A DNA stretch of 64,000 bases from Megalonaias nervosa (GCA_016617855.1 JAECUM010028985.1:1-64000), one strand, 5' to 3'. Numbered from the stretch's first letter, positions 18,847-30,527 are shown. The notes: a model not told the origin generated them from the sequence alone. Numbers and translations: made by a program.

Positions 18847-19349
18847 ATTGCTAGCTTGAACCACCCTGATGTATCACAACCAACTTGAGGCCATTTTTGA
18901 ATCATCGCCCAGGCAAACGCCCAAAGGTTGTCTACAGCAGTAATGTAAAACCTCTCCGGGATTGTTTCTACAATAGCTAAATGGCATTCACCGATGTATC
19001 CACCCAAGTTACGTTCAGCATCGACTATTTTACACCAACATTGATTGAGACAAGAACAATCTATACTGTTATATAACAAGGATGCACTTGTTCTGGTAAC
19101 AGTTATTGGGTAAAGACGATCGTTAGATATAAAAGGTGCTAGCGTAATCGGTGTGTTTTTGTATGAGAGGGGTGCCAAACCACCAGAGTGCACAATCAGC
19201 GGAGATTTAAGTATTCCTGAGGTAGAGGCTTTTTTTTTATAAATGTATAACAATTGTGCCAGTGGAAAAGGGTAATTGGTTAGAAGTACGCGTGCGTCTC
19301 GCCTCTGCGCGTGATGATGAGACCGGAAAAGGTCTGCCTGTTGTGCCAA
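18847..19349 (-). CDS. Open minus-strand frame right of the gypsy insertion in P2 (unrecognised)
   Basis: A frame of about 168 codons without stops, longer than expected by chance in this decayed element: TSGILKSPLIVHSGGLAPLS, PFISNDRLYPITVTRTSASL, IGECHLAIVETIPERF and AFAWAMIQKWPQVGCDTSGW. The plus strand here also has a coding-looking stretch (IKGASVIGVFLYERGAKPPE, 19115-19175) that continues, after breaks, into the frame at 19250. Either the plus-strand gene is real and this is its antisense, or the reverse. No family recognised. Confidence 0.25.
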
Positions 19350-19387
19350 TAAAATACGAGATTGTATTATTAATAGAAGAAATATGA
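19250..19387 (+). pseudogene. C-terminal fragment of a beta-rich P2 protein
   Basis: Open frame TIVPVEKGNWLEVRVRLASA then DETGKGLPVVPIKYEIVLLI and EEI before TGA. The strand-like pattern resembles a virion surface or penton-like protein end. It sits 22 bp before the hydrophobic small protein. Upstream coding is broken or obscured. Confidence 0.35.
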
Positions 19388-19409
19388 TGGACCCTCAGTA
19401 ATCTAAGCG

Positions 19410-19796
19410 ATGAAATTGCCAAGAAAACCCATGCTAATTGTGAAAAACAAACACGCGTGTTTGGTCGTAGATGCTATTTGCATTCTTGCTGCTGTGGTAA
19501 CTATTGGTTTTGGTGTGGCTGGAATCCCACATCAACCATCGTAGGTGCACCAAATGGTATTATTGTCGGGGCTATATCGATGTTATCTGGTGTCTCTGCT
19601 GGTGCTAGTAAATTAATTTCAACGTGACTGCTTTCACGAATATGCACCTATTCCGAACTGCATGCGAAAACAAAGAAATCTCAATACGATCAGTAAATTA
19701 TACTCAGTAGCAATCAAGGATACGTTAATCAGTGCGGCTGAGTTTGAGATTGTTCTGGCGGAAATGGAAATCACAGACAGTTATGAGCACAAATAA
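19410..19796 (+). pseudogene. Small hydrophobic Gly/Ala-rich P2 protein with helical tail
   Basis: ATG at 19410 reads MKLPRKPMLIVKNKHACLVV and a hydrophobic stretch ILAAVVTIGFGVAGIP, then a stop. The shifted frame STIVGAPNGIIVGAISMLSG continues it. A third frame gives RNLNTISKLYSVAIKDTLIS then AAEFEIVLAEMEI and ends at 19796. The pattern (hydrophobic Gly-rich core, then L-N-T-I-S, then E-F-x-x-[IV]-L-x-E) recalls a small conserved protein I know from invertebrate Polintons and related proviral DNA. Function unknown; membrane interaction is inferred. It is the last gene before the right terminal repeat. Confidence 0.5.
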
Positions 19797-19918
19797 GAAA
19801 GAGTGCGGATTTACAAACAGAAAAAGTTCCAAAAAATAATCTTCATGGAGTTTATATATTGATCGCTACCAAAGCCTTGCCTGAATAAGTACACTCAACA
19901 GATTATTTTCGTTCATAC

Positions 19919-20177
19919 AATCACTGTAGACTAGAGTAAGTAGTATGAAAGGCCGGTATTTGTCCCACTGGCCCTCTTTGTCGGCATTTCCTTCCGGACG
20001 AGTCTCTACCCACAATGACTGAATCACATGGGTGCTTTCATGTGTACTGTTCAAATTAAAAGTAAACAACAGATAACGCTCAGATAGGGGATAAATTGTC
20101 GTGGTGGGTAGGTAAGAGGACGGGTGCAAAGGCAGCAGAGTGGGCAAGTGTGGCAAAACCTCCAGTTCCATAGTACT
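19919..20177 (-). repeat. Right terminal inverted repeat of P2
   Basis: Inverse match of 3937-4193. It also contains an internal palindrome: the inner arm from AGTAGTATGAAA (19939) to CCCACAATG (20017) is repeated in inverse by the outer arm, about 20101-20177. Confidence 0.8.
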
Positions 20178-20244
20178 ATATATACAAAGCGTACATGCAT
20201 ATTATGATACAGTATAGTTATAATACAAAACAACACAAACACAA

Positions 20245-20390
20245 GCACACACGCACACACACACACAGGAAGACGTATTTTTCTTAAAATTACAATATAT
20301 TATATGCAGGAACATATATAATAAGATATATACACTTTAACAGTAATCAGCAAATTGTTGTTATGATGATGACGATGATAATTATTATTA

Positions 20391-20439
<49 letters not shown>

Positions 20440-20440
20440 C
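20245..20440. repeat. (CA)n and (TTA)n microsatellites
   Basis: (CA)n at 20245-20267 and (TTA)n at 20379-20440, just outside P2. The TTA tract borders the last visible exon of the host gene by about 50 bp. Confidence 0.9.
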
Positions 20441-20489
20441 CTCAATTTTTCCCCAAAATCATTTATTTCTTGAGAAGGGATATACTTAC

Positions 20490-20583
20490 TGCTAGTTACA
20501 TAATCACAGTTAATCTGACTGCGTCCGTAACTCTTTAACCAGTAAAACTCAGGTATATTGGTCAGAACTTGAATTCCGCTCGT
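20490..20583 (-). CDS. Thioester-containing / alpha-2-macroglobulin family protein, exon 7 of those visible
   Basis: 94 bp coding TSGIQVLTNIPEFYWLKSYG then RSQINCDYVTS. Acceptor CATAAG is at the 20584 side and donor GTAAGTAT follows A at 20490, leaving phase 1. 'SG-I-x-V-L-T-N' matches the segment after the bait-like region in CD109/TEP proteins ('SGLxxLTD/N'). It joins in frame to the exon at 22404-22478. The next exon must lie left of the window, since 1-20489 is intron with two Polintons. Confidence 0.75.
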
Positions 20584-22403
20584 CTTATGAAATAAAGACA
20601 AAGAAAAAACAATAGTATCTGCATAACTATATAAGCGTCATTTCCAGTCAGATTTTGTCTCCACGAAAAGATAAGTCCTCCATTGTTTAGGCTAAACGTA
20701 CATAACTTTAGCACTTAATAATTCATGAATGTTATGTTTGTCTTCATTTTAGGCAACAAACTTCCATTAGTATGATTTGGCATTGATTGTACAATGTCAC
20801 TAAAATTTACTTTCTCAATTCAAATGAAAGAAAAATCAACTTTCATTGAAACATTACTATCATTTCAAGCGAGACAAATATCAAAACCCATGACGGCAAT
20901 GCCATCCGATTCAGCCAAGAAAGAAAGATAGAAAAAAAACAAACAAAAAATTACAAAACGAACAAACCATAGCAAAACAAGGTTGATACGAGAACAAAAC
21001 TTTTGAACACATTTCTAAAAGGAGGTCGATATATTTACTTTATTGCAATCACAATCAATGTAGTCCTATCAAGTTGGAAATCAAAGAAAATTTTTGCTAG
21101 TTTACATTTCGAAGAACAATCGTACCACAAAAAAGACAAGTCAGAAAGGTACAATGTAAAATATAACACCCACTATATATAACGGATTGTCACTTGATCC
21201 CAGTTTAAAGGTGACTGATGACCTTTTTGACGTCACCTCCCAACTGGTATATTAAAGATCGACTATCTTTAACACACGAACATTAATTACTGCCAAAGTA
21301 GGCGCTGCAAATTGAAATATTTTTATAAGATATTGGACTTCATTAAAAGTTTCAAATTCTTGGGATCTATTATTTGTTGTATTAAACCCTTTCTAGACAA
21401 GATTTCACATCTTTACTTTCCATCAAAAACGTATGTAAGTTTTCAGTTGTATAAGTCTTTAACTTGTTAAAAATAATGTACAATTTTGACGGCGTAAGGT
21501 AATACAAAGATTGAATTATGCCTGAAAAAAAATCTGCTACACTAAACGTTTCTTTCGCAAAGAAGGCAAAATGTATATCTTAGACCATTTCTTAACTGTC
21601 CGCGATAGTCGCGTTTCTTTCCCGGGGGTTCTATACTACATATAGGAACTGTGAGCGTTGGATATTATCTCTCTATGTCATTTCCTGGATTAGGAGGTAT
21701 CTTGTTTATACCGAGTGTGGATGTTATATTGCTTCATTCGCTGTTCATCACACACATGAATTTATGTTTCGGTACCAGTATCAACAAGTTATAAGCTGCT
21801 TCTCAGGTGTTCATATCACCTGTGGAAATTCATAGAGCTTGTAGCTAAGGGGTATAAACACATTACATTAATCATCACAAACAGCAGTATCTAGTTAATG
21901 CATGACAAATGATGCAATTTCGATGCAGTTACTAGTTTCTGTAATCAGTTATAATTTAAAGATCGACGATTATTTCACCCGAAACAATCAAACATCATGT
22001 TTAAGTTAGTAACGCTTATGTTCTTTATATTTTATGGACATCGTCGTTTTCGCGTACTTTGAAATAATACTTTGTGTGTCGGAGAGTGTAACGGTTCACT
22101 TAAACATTGGTCGTCTTGTTAGCGCCTGGATTGTGCTAAGGTTGTTTTGACTGGAAGCTTCTGATTACGTAGTTTACAATTTATTAAGATTTCGTTCCAA
22201 AAACATCGGACAGTGTCCTGGCATATTTGTCATCCACCATATTGTTGTTACAAACTGTTATCATAAAATACGGAAAGGTATTTTAATGATAGGCTTGTAA
22301 TTTAAATAATTTTCAAAAGCAATTAGAATGGAAAGTTTGGTCGTTTGACTTTTCCGATCAATATTTAATTATTTTGATTAATCTTAACAACACTAGCAGT
22401 TAC
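20584..22403 (-). other. Intron of the thioester-protein gene, no recognised content
   Basis: 1.8 kb of AT-rich intron between the exons at 20490-20583 and 22404-22478. No ORF, RNA gene or repeat family was recognised. Confidence 0.6.
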
Positions 22404-22478
22404 CTGTAAAATGCTTTCCCTGTTGTGCCAGTCGTAAATCTCCGCAGGCTTGGAAACACCTTTCAGTGATGATATTAC
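22404..22478 (-). CDS. Thioester-containing / alpha-2-macroglobulin family protein, exon 6 of those visible
   Basis: 75 bp, 25 codons: VISSLKGVSKPAEIYDWHNR then ESILQ. Bordered by AACAG acceptor (22479-22480) and GTAACT donor, phase 0 on both sides. It follows in frame on the exon ending SGNDITGTE; in CD109/TEP proteins the acidic residue after 'SGNDIT' leads to the same kind of helix ('V-x-x-x-L'). Confidence 0.8.
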
Positions 22479-25400
22479 CTGTTAAAATAAATATGAACGC
22501 TGATTCACTGGAAAATTCCCTCTTTTAAAAAATAAAGTGTTGGAATGAAATGTGAAGATTGTACATACCTGTATATTTAGATTAAAAAAGGTTGTCAAGT
22601 GTGTCTTGAAATAAATTTCGTAATTTAAAGACTTTTATGAAAATATACATTACAAACCATCTGGATATGCAAAATCTTCAATTGGAGTCATACAATAAGA
22701 GATTCAGAAGCAACATAATGGTACGTTCGATATCATGTGCTAATTTACCCGTTTCCAAAACTGCAGTCATACTTTTCAGCCGAGAAAAAACGCTTGTTCA
22801 AATTGGCGGAAATAGTATGGCAACAAAGGGAGATATATAACAGAAGCATATTCAGTAAAAATGTTCTTCTTCAGGCTCGACGTCTTACAACAGATGTAAA
22901 CTTGTCTCCATCACTGGAATGCGGTTACATGGAGTAGGTCTTAAAAAATCCGACTGAATAGTTAGTTCAAAGATTCAAGTTATTAAACCAGTAATACAGC
23001 GGCACACCACGAATTTGATGCACGACACACTACTCAAATTAGTACGGCATGAATTCATCATTGGCCGCAGGCAAATTATGCTGGATACATTGTCCACTTT
23101 GAAGCGACGCTATATGGGTTCCAATAGTATCTCTCATAATACTGCAGATATTAGGCGAGGGAGTCTTGAAAAAAACATTATGTTTTCGTATAACGAAGTA
23201 TTTTAATATATACGTTTAGTGTCTAGCTGACTCGTAAACCTTTTTGTATACTAGATATCGTATATTGACATGGGGGAATCATTTGGGCTTCTAATGGTTT
23301 CTGACGAAGGAAATTAGTTGTTACATATGTCTTCTCTCCGTACATTGATACCTCTGTGCATCGTTATTTCAATCAATTAAATAGTGTCATCTACCCACTG
23401 ATCAAGTATGTCCAAGTATCAAGCGTTATAGTAGATAATCAAGAAAGGTGGTTGTAAATCGATATTAATTGCATCTAGGTTCTTACTTTTCATCTTGGAT
23501 AAATCTGCTTGTTCAACCTATTGATGGCACAGACAAAGATACCCGGGCACCAGATTCAGATATAATTTATATCTGAACTTTAGTCGGAGTCGGAGTTTCG
23601 CTTATCATCTAATGAAAGCATTTGAATCATTCCAGATAATAAGATCGTATGAGTATTATAATGACGTAAACATGACGTTATGATTGATTTTAATCGTAAA
23701 TTAACGTTTCTGGCAAGCAAAAAATAATAAAAAAGGAACAATGGAATAGAGAAAACGAAAAATGGAATAGAGAAAACGGCTTTAAAGTAATATACTACAT
23801 ACTGTTTGAAAGATATATTTACAGATTCTATAGTCTGTACTGTTCGATGTTGTAGGCGTAACCGAAGTACAATGAATTGAGCACCTAAGCCTTAAAAGTC
23901 CCATATATCTCGGACAAGACCACCATATTTAACAGTACAAACATTATAATTTATATATTATATAGCCCAATTGTTAAATAATCGTTTTTAAATCGCTTTC
24001 ACAACATTAAAGTGAATACAAAAATACTTAAAGAAAGTTAATTACTTTTATGACCAAACATCACAGTATGACCTGAAGTGAGCATACAAAATGTTACTTC
24101 ATAACAGATTTCCTGTGATATCATGTTACTCAGAAAAATACTTACTGGGTCATACATGTGGTTTAAAGCAGTATATGCTTGAGAACGTCAAATGGGTGAA
24201 AAATTAACTGGATCATCCCACACTATGAATTTGCACAGGATGTCACTACCCGTGTAATGTTCCACTGATTGGACGCTTATGGGCGTTATCAAGTACTTAC
24301 TAGATGTTGTTACGTAAGCTTAGGACCCATCAAAATTTGTTGCTACGCCACATGATGTCATCGTCACATGATACTTATATCATGATTCAACAGTACGCAA
24401 ACACAGGTTCCGTCATACAGCTTATTTATACGCGGCTAGCAGATTAAAACTAGAAAATATTTTTTCTCGAGAATATTGGAATAATTTTTATTTGGAAGAG
24501 AGCAATTTACGTCAGGCCGACACTATGTTCCTACGACATATCAAACGAGTTCTTTCCCCCGACTCGGAACAAAACACTCTTGTGGTTTTGTATTTATTAC
24601 ATAATCCCTTTTAATCACATTCTTTTAAATTTTTTAATGTATACTTTGATAAAAATGAATTAGGCATTGGGCGTTTCATGAAAGATATTGTACAACCCAT
24701 CCTCATGTACGTATCGGGAGCTATCCCTAAATATCTATTGTGAATCTGCGTCATCGGTTGATCTGCATTGGTTTGAATTTTTACAAATATTGCATGGGAC
24801 ATATGAATGGATATTATCTACAGTCATAGGCAAGTCGAGTTTTTCCTTACTTCTCAAATGTAACATAGGATTTGGACCAGTAAGGGCCGTTTTCATTACA
24901 CTCTACTTAGTATACATTCCACTTCCAAACAAATTTTAGGAGAAATTTTACAGACTAACAGTTATTAAATACATTTAGGCTTATACAGAAAACTCATTTA
25001 TTTACATTCAAACTCTCTATTTTTATGTTTTAATTTAATAGAAGAAAATGTTATGTTTCATGCATTGAACTTGAAGTGATAATTTAAGCACATATTTAAG
25101 CATATCCTTTAGAAATCAAAGATTCGGTCTCTTTCTAACATGCCGACTAGAATTTTAATATTTATATGGATATAATTAACAAGTAAATTCTAAACAATAT
25201 TGCAATATTGTTTTGTTTTCTTCTCTTTATTTTCTACTTCAAACCTTCATAATAATTTGAAACGTAAACATACAGTTTGTTCTGTGTTACCCGTAATGAA
25301 AAAGTCTTAACACATTGTTGCAAGATGTAAATATTCTAAATTTGCATCATAATCAAAAGATGCTGCTCTCCGTGATACGTCTACCTTTATGTTGCAACTG

Positions 25401-26138
25401 TTTGTCAGTTTTATCATCAGATTTACTAAACAGATTTGATTCCTCTGTAATTATAATAAACAAATTGTAAGTCCCTCCATAATTATCATCCCTTTACCCC
25501 TCTAATTAGAAATGTACCAGGTTTCTTCTCGTCGTTCAGGGGAATCAATTGATGGCTGTTAAAAATATACCGATCATCGTTTAAACTGTGCAAAATCTGT
25601 ATCAAAGGGGGCTATAATTCTGAAAAATGTTGATGACTAAATGAGGAAACCCAAACTTGCCTTTTGTTTTGTCGATATCGGACCGAGAGTCAAATTTGGT
25701 TTTAATGCAAGAAATACTTTGAAAATTATTAGAGCCAACATGACATAAGGACGGGCAGACAATATCTGCCACATGACATGAAAATTAAAAAACTTTGAAA
25801 GAGTCTTCCATCTCCGCTCTTCCTATCAGTTTTTAAAAAAAAAATAAATACAAATTTTGTTAACATTTTATGTATTTCATGTTCCTTTTTTTGAATTTGT
25901 GTTTGTGTGTTTGCGTGTATGCGGTTTATTTTATTCAATTCAATCAAATTAACTTTCTTCTTTGCATATGTGTAAATATGCACACCGTGTGCAGGTTTTG
26001 TGTATGTGAATCGCTCATTAGCAAAACACTTCCTGTTTTCTCGAAAATATCGTCACAAAGAAATACATAATTTTCGATGAATATATTTTCTTCGATTATA
26101 CAATTTCCGGATATGTGTGCAGCTCATAGACTGTAAGA

Positions 26139-26182
<44 letters not shown>

Positions 26183-26202
26183 CAACAACAACAACAACAA
26201 CA
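26139..26202. repeat. Compound microsatellite (AAT)n(AAC)n
   Basis: (TAA)n at 26139-26179 passes directly into (CAA)n at 26180-26202, the sort of transition produced by point mutation within a growing array. Confidence 0.95.
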
Positions 26203-26264
26203 GCAATAAAAAGACCACACTAATGAATGGTGCCAATTGTTCCTATTTTTTTTTGTTGTTTTCA

Positions 26265-26470
26265 TTGTTTTGCGGTTTAGCGCCATTTTTCAGCACAAGA
26301 TAGGCTATACATGGCGGCCAGTATAACTGATGAAGGAAGAACCAGGAAAAAAACCAGGAAGGAACCACCGACCCACGGGAAGCTACATGATGTACCCACA
26401 TTGGCCGAGCCCGAGACTCGAATCTACGCAGAGGTGGGAATAAATGTGATTTTCCACCACCACCCACCCA
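26265..26470. repeat. Dispersed repeat copy 1 (shared with 28095-28206)
   Basis: GGTTTAGCGCCATTTTTCAG, then AGATAGGCTATACATGGCGG and GGAACCACCGACCCACG are shared with 28095-28206. This copy extends further, to a stretch whose inverse contains GATTCGAGTC, similar to a tRNA-type B box. Both copies directly adjoin microsatellites. A SINE-like identity is possible but unproven. Confidence 0.5.
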
Positions 26471-27117
26471 CCCCATCTGTTGTAATTATGACCGTAGCTC
26501 AGATTCGTTAATGGGGATTGTTGTTCCGGGAAAGAAGAACAATCATAAAAGTGAATTCTATTGTTTCGATACATCTAGAATGCACCGTCAGTGTTGCAAT
26601 ATAATCTAACAACACTTAGGTGGGTCAAATTCCAGTCTCATCACGTGCTTTTCAAACTGACTTCAGACCGTCTTCAAAATAGTTTTCCTTGTAACTCCCT
26701 GCAACATATAAGGGCGATAAAAATGAGCATTATTGTGTTCAGATGGAGGGAGAACCATCAATAAATAACAGAGGTGGATATGTAGCACAGTAAAAATAAA
26801 TTGTATGCGATCGTCTGGCGATCCATGGAGCTATGGTATTTGCATTACTCTGTTTCCACTTTTATGATACCTTCAATACAAGTTTTGCTTCTGAAAGGAC
26901 ATCGATCAACTAAACTTCACCGCTAATGGAATAATACGGTGGTTAGCTGCTTATTTTCGTTTTGTGACCATGTAACATGCCGTATTCATGCCTCAAAATA
27001 TTTCATCAGTATTTCAGGAAAATTAAAAGGAATCACGGGATTCAAAGGAACGGACAGGCGCTACTAAGAGTTTTGAAACGAAGGAGGAACGCTCGAAAAA
27101 TTCACACTTTTACATAC

Positions 27118-27267
27118 TTCGGTCCCTGTGATATCATTCCCGCTTTTCATCAGCAAGACACTCTGATCCACCGCCAATATGTTTACCAATGATCTTGGGT
27201 CTGTTGTTATCTGCAAGTTTATACGATCGCCTGGTTCTACTGTGGTCTGGTCAAAATGAAGAGAGAC
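27118..27267 (-). CDS. Thioester-containing / alpha-2-macroglobulin family protein, exon 5 (MG6 core)
   Basis: 150 bp, 50 codons, phase 0 at both ends (acceptor CTATAG, donor GTATGT). It reads VSLHFDQTTVEPGDRINLQI and LVNILAVDQSVLLMKSGNDI, ending TGTE. 'A-V-D-x-S-V-x-L-[LM]' followed by 'SGNDIT' is the strongly conserved MG6 motif of the alpha-2-macroglobulin / C3 / CD109 / insect TEP superfamily, closest in feel to CD109 and TEPs. These are secreted or GPI-anchored protease-trapping and opsonising proteins of innate immunity. Confidence 0.93.
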
Positions 27268-27577
27268 CTATAGATAGAAAAATGATACGTCTATTCAGCA
27301 ACGAGTAGTTACAATAAAATCTTGTTACAAAGACATTAAATAGAATAGAATATTAAAGTTATGACAGAACATTAGTGGACCAAAACTGGTAAATTTGATG
27401 ATTATTAAGAAATAATTTGTTTTTGACTGCCGGTAAAGAATTTACTTCTTTGATATGTCATTTTGAAGAAAACTATTTTTATTATTTATTATCTGGAATT
27501 TTGTTTGCTTGTTGGTTTGGGGTTTTTTAAAACCAGGAATAGGTTTGATTCTTGCTAGTTAAAACGGCAATTTTAAC

Positions 27578-27720
27578 AAAATATTGCCGAGGAAGTGGGA
27601 GGTAAGTACTTTTCCCAAGGGTACACTTAGGCAGCCGACCAGGGCTGCTCTGTACGGGTATCGAACAAGCGACCCTTCGAATACGAGTCTGTCTCTCTAC
27701 CAAATAAAATTAATTGAGGA
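27578..27720 (-). repeat. tRNA-derived SINE-like element
   Basis: On the minus strand it has TTGGTAGAGAGACAGACTCG (A-box-like), then GGTCGCTTGTTCGATACCC, an excellent B box (GTTCGANNCC) at tRNA-like spacing. A body with CCCTTGGGAAAAGTACTTAC follows, a motif close to the 'CCCTTGAGCAAGGC' block of several SINE superfamilies. No target duplication was identified. Confidence 0.6.
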
Positions 27721-27978
27721 TAGCATTAGAATAAATCATCTAATCAATTTTAAATGTAAGGAAATATGTGCGAGTTTGTAAACATTAATTAGCATAGTAT
27801 TATATATGAAAGATAGTATTTATTTCTGAATAATGTTTCTCTGTTATACAAGGCAATGATCATAACTTTTCAAAATTAAAGATATAGTTAGTCGAAGACT
27901 CGTTATAGGAGCAATAGGATTGGAAATCAGTTCCGTCGTGGCAACGAGAGTTAAATAGGTGTATAAGTGTAGCTTTTG

Positions 27979-28082
<104 letters not shown>

Positions 28083-28094
28083 TTTTCTTGTTCT

Positions 28095-28206
28095 TGATGT
28101 GGGTTTAACGTCATTTTCAGCAGCACCTTGTAGGCTATAGATGGCAGCCAGTATGCCTGGTGCGAGAACAACCCGAGAATATTCCGGTAAGAACCACCGA
28201 CCCACG
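28095..28206. repeat. Dispersed repeat copy 2 (shared with 26265-26470)
   Basis: GGGTTTAACGTCATTTTCAG, TAGGCTATAGATGGCAGCCA and GAACCACCGACCCACG parallel copy 1; it ends in an A9 run at 28206-28214. The left side is the (AT)n array. Confidence 0.5.
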
Positions 28207-28599
28207 AAAAAAAAAGATCTTATCTTAAGCCATTAATATGTACAGGTATAGTACTACTAATGGTGTAATAAAATCTTCTAGTTTAATCATTCTGACATGC
28301 ACAGTTAAATACAAAAGTTAACTACATTGAGTACAGAATGAAATATGGGTCAGAGTGACCTTTTATGATTAGGGTGTAGTACTCGTCAAGATGCAAACCT
28401 TCTTCTGGCAATACTACTATTTAGATTGGAAAGAAAAACATACGGTCATGAACTAAATGAAAGAACTGAATCTGAGCCAATAAAATGTGGAATATAAGGT
28501 TACAGGGACCTTTTCTTGTAAGGGTGTGGTACTAATGGAGATGCATGCATTCATTTAGTTTTATGATCGAAGTATGGATAGAGCTTTAGAAATAAACTT

Positions 28600-29030
28600 A
28601 AAACACAAAATTGAACCCAGGTCTTGGATGCGTAAAATAAGGATCATAGTGTAAGACTTCAGGAGGTTTTCTCATCTCTGACTTGTACTTGGGTGGTAGT
28701 TGTAGCATGTTCGCAATTGCCTCTCTGCCTAGATCGAGTTCATGGGCTCCTCTTGCAACCACACTAACTTCGGCTCTGATGTTTTCGATGCCTTCTTGGA
28801 TTCCCATAATTGCCTCTGGAAAGTATCCAATATACTCTGCGGTTGCTCTTGTGGCTTTCTTGATAGCCTTGGCACGTTTTGCTATTTTGACAATTGGACG
28901 AGGTTTTGTTCATCATCGCTGCCACTTGCGCCTCGGTTTCGCGTGTGTATTTGATCAGTGACGCAAACGTTTGTTCTATGCCCGTTGTGAGATCTTGTAC
29001 GACAAATACATATCTTTTACGATTTTGCAG
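28600..29030 (-). pseudogene. Coiled-coil late-block protein remnant of P3
   Basis: Frames TFASLIKYTRETEAQVAAMM, PIVKIAKRAKAIKKATRATA and MGIQEGIENIRAEVSVVARG match P2 TFAPLTKLTKE and FPKIAKRTKDIKNA. A 69-codon piece ends at 28598 with PPKYKSEMRKPPEVLHYDPY, a C-terminal extension not seen in P1 or P2. Confidence 0.5.
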
Positions 29031-29189
29031 TCACTTATGATATCCCTAAGAAGTTCCAGTCGATCTTAACTAGCTTTGTGACATCGACCAGCACCCTTTG
29101 CTATGACATTGCTGGCAGGTTCCGTCATCGTGTATATTGATCATGATTGTTACACTGCGTCACAATTCCTCCGAGCGATATATATGCGG

Positions 29190-29760
29190 TACATCACTCA
29201 TGTTGTTCATGAGTAAACTATATGTGTCTCTGGTAAATACCGTTAACATATTCCGAAACTCATCCCACGGATAATCTACTGCCAGTGGCGTAGCGAGGGT
29301 ACTTAGCGCCCGGGGACAAAACATAAACTTGGCGCCCCTTCCGAGTGCATCTGAGATAACCCTATATAAAAACCAGATGCCATATAGAACTTGTAAGTAC
29401 TACTACAAGCATTACTCATTAAAACAACACAAGAATGGAATGGCAAGAATTAACTATAAAACTTTAGTTGTATTTTCCTCATTTTGGCGCCCCTGGCACA
29501 TGGCGCCCGGAGACAACTGTCCCCCCTGCCCTCCCCAAGCTACGCCACTGTCTACTGCACACCTGGTCTAACGAATGTTTTCAAGGCCTTGAGCCCCACG
29601 AAATGTCAACACCATGTTGCAGTTGTCCCAGTTCACACACGGTCGTATCATCCTGTTACATCAGTCACGTCTGCATTTTTGTGTCAGGCCCAAGAAAATA
29701 TCGCGGATTTGTCTTGATGGTCAAGCATAATATCGTCGTACACAAAAATATTATATTTTC
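29190..29760 (-). pseudogene. Packaging ATPase remnant of P3, split by a MITE
   Basis: A Walker B-type piece, NIFVYDDIMLDHQDK (about 29745-29690), followed by HKNADVTDV, then after the MITE VDYPWDEFRNMLTVFTRDTY and SLLMNNMSD (29280-29195). The second piece parallels P2 EFRDMFARITTDPYSFVIIE. Several stops. Confidence 0.6.
29283..29550 (+). mobile_element. 268-bp hAT-like MITE inserted in the P3 ATPase
   Basis: Perfect 12-bp terminal inverted repeats CAGTGGCGTAGC / GCTACGCCACTG, with further inverse similarity inside (GCGCCCGGGGACA / GGCGCCCGGAGACA). Flanked by the 8-bp duplication TCTACTGC at 29275-29282 and 29551-29558; 8-bp duplications are typical of the hAT superfamily. No coding capacity. 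Confidence 0.9.
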
Positions 29761-30279
29761 GGGTCAATGTCGTTAGTGTCAGTCAAGCGCAAAGTCCTTG
29801 ATTACGTCATAGCACGGCTGAGCGTGTGAGGATGGTGCAATCAGGCACAGCCTATCACATGTCGACCATCACATAATCAGATTCAGATACAGATGAGGTT
29901 TCCCTAATCTAGCCAGGTATGTGGTAAGCGCTTGAACATAATTCGGAAACATATGACTAATCCATCCAATCTTTGCTTGGATGGTCGGGGCTTCACCTAC
30001 ACAGAGAAGTTAATATCAGTAAAGCGGAGCTTTATCTCTTTAGCGTCTATAAACATTTAAATTTTATTTGTTGTTACCTATCATCATCCATTCATATTGT
30101 GTGCGATGCCGTAAAAAAGCGTACCGCAAGTCCAGCTCGTGTTGTAACTTATTATAACTGACATGCAATGTCTGGAACATTTTCCGGTGACAAAAAAGTT
30201 TACATTTGTGAGAACCTCCAGTTTCAAAGTTCTAGTCCCAAAGAACTCGGAGGGCGGTGAGTAAAGATCATATTGACAA

Positions 30280-30420
30280 GCATATGCGTCTAGATATGCG
30301 ACTGGATTTTAATATCCGGCGAACGCCCGGAGAATAACCTGTGGACCGCGTCAGTGATGCTTCCAGTATGATCTTGAGGTACCAGCTGTCGGAGAAAAAA
30401 TCGCGAGATGGATTGTCAAA
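30280..30420 (+). pseudogene. Possible PLA2-like trace of P3
   Basis: LDFNIRRTPGE* then PVDRVSDASSMILRYQLSEK lies exactly where P2 has its PLA2-like gene (between ATPase and integrase, divergent from ATPase) and resembles the 'PGE-P-[IV]-[ND]-x-[IV]-D-A-x' stretch, but the catalytic His is not visible. Weak. Confidence 0.3.
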
Positions 30421-30527
30421 GGAGGTATGAAGGCCAATATTACACTCAGTGGTCGCTTGCTTGCCGCTTGGAGGCGAAGCACATTGATATATAAACATGG
30501 ATAAAAAAAAAATTGGCTGCCATATAT

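Larger units (their letters stand above)
3937..20177 (+). mobile_element. Polinton/Maverick element P2, full length but decayed, with nested gypsy insertion
   Basis: Long inverted terminal repeats (3937-4193 and 19919-20177) bracket a complete Polinton gene set: DNA polymerase B, integrase, PLA2-like protein, packaging ATPase, coiled-coil protein, late proteins, capsid, pX-like protein, protease and small hydrophobic protein. All are broken by frameshifts and stops. The outer ends begin AGTA, consistent with the 5'-AG / TC-3' termini known for Polintons. Without the 3.9-kb gypsy copy A the element is about 12.3 kb, within the known size range. I see no 6-bp target duplication (flanks TGCAGA and ATATAT), so one end may be rearranged or the duplication lost. 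It lies in an intron of the thioester-protein gene. Confidence 0.85.
22479..27117 (-). other. Intron of the thioester-protein gene with a dispersed repeat
   Basis: 4.6 kb. The only recognised content is a compound microsatellite and adjoining repeat at 26139-26470 (listed separately). The rest shows no coding or RNA signal that I can support. Confidence 0.6.

Noticed and set aside
3937..20177. 6-bp target duplication expected for Polinton P2
   Set aside because: The bases flanking the proposed ends (TGCAGA, ATATAT) do not match; no duplication is claimed.
28742..28954. Plus-strand ORFs over the P3 coiled-coil gene
   Set aside because: Antisense shadows; the minus strand matches P2 in sequence and order.
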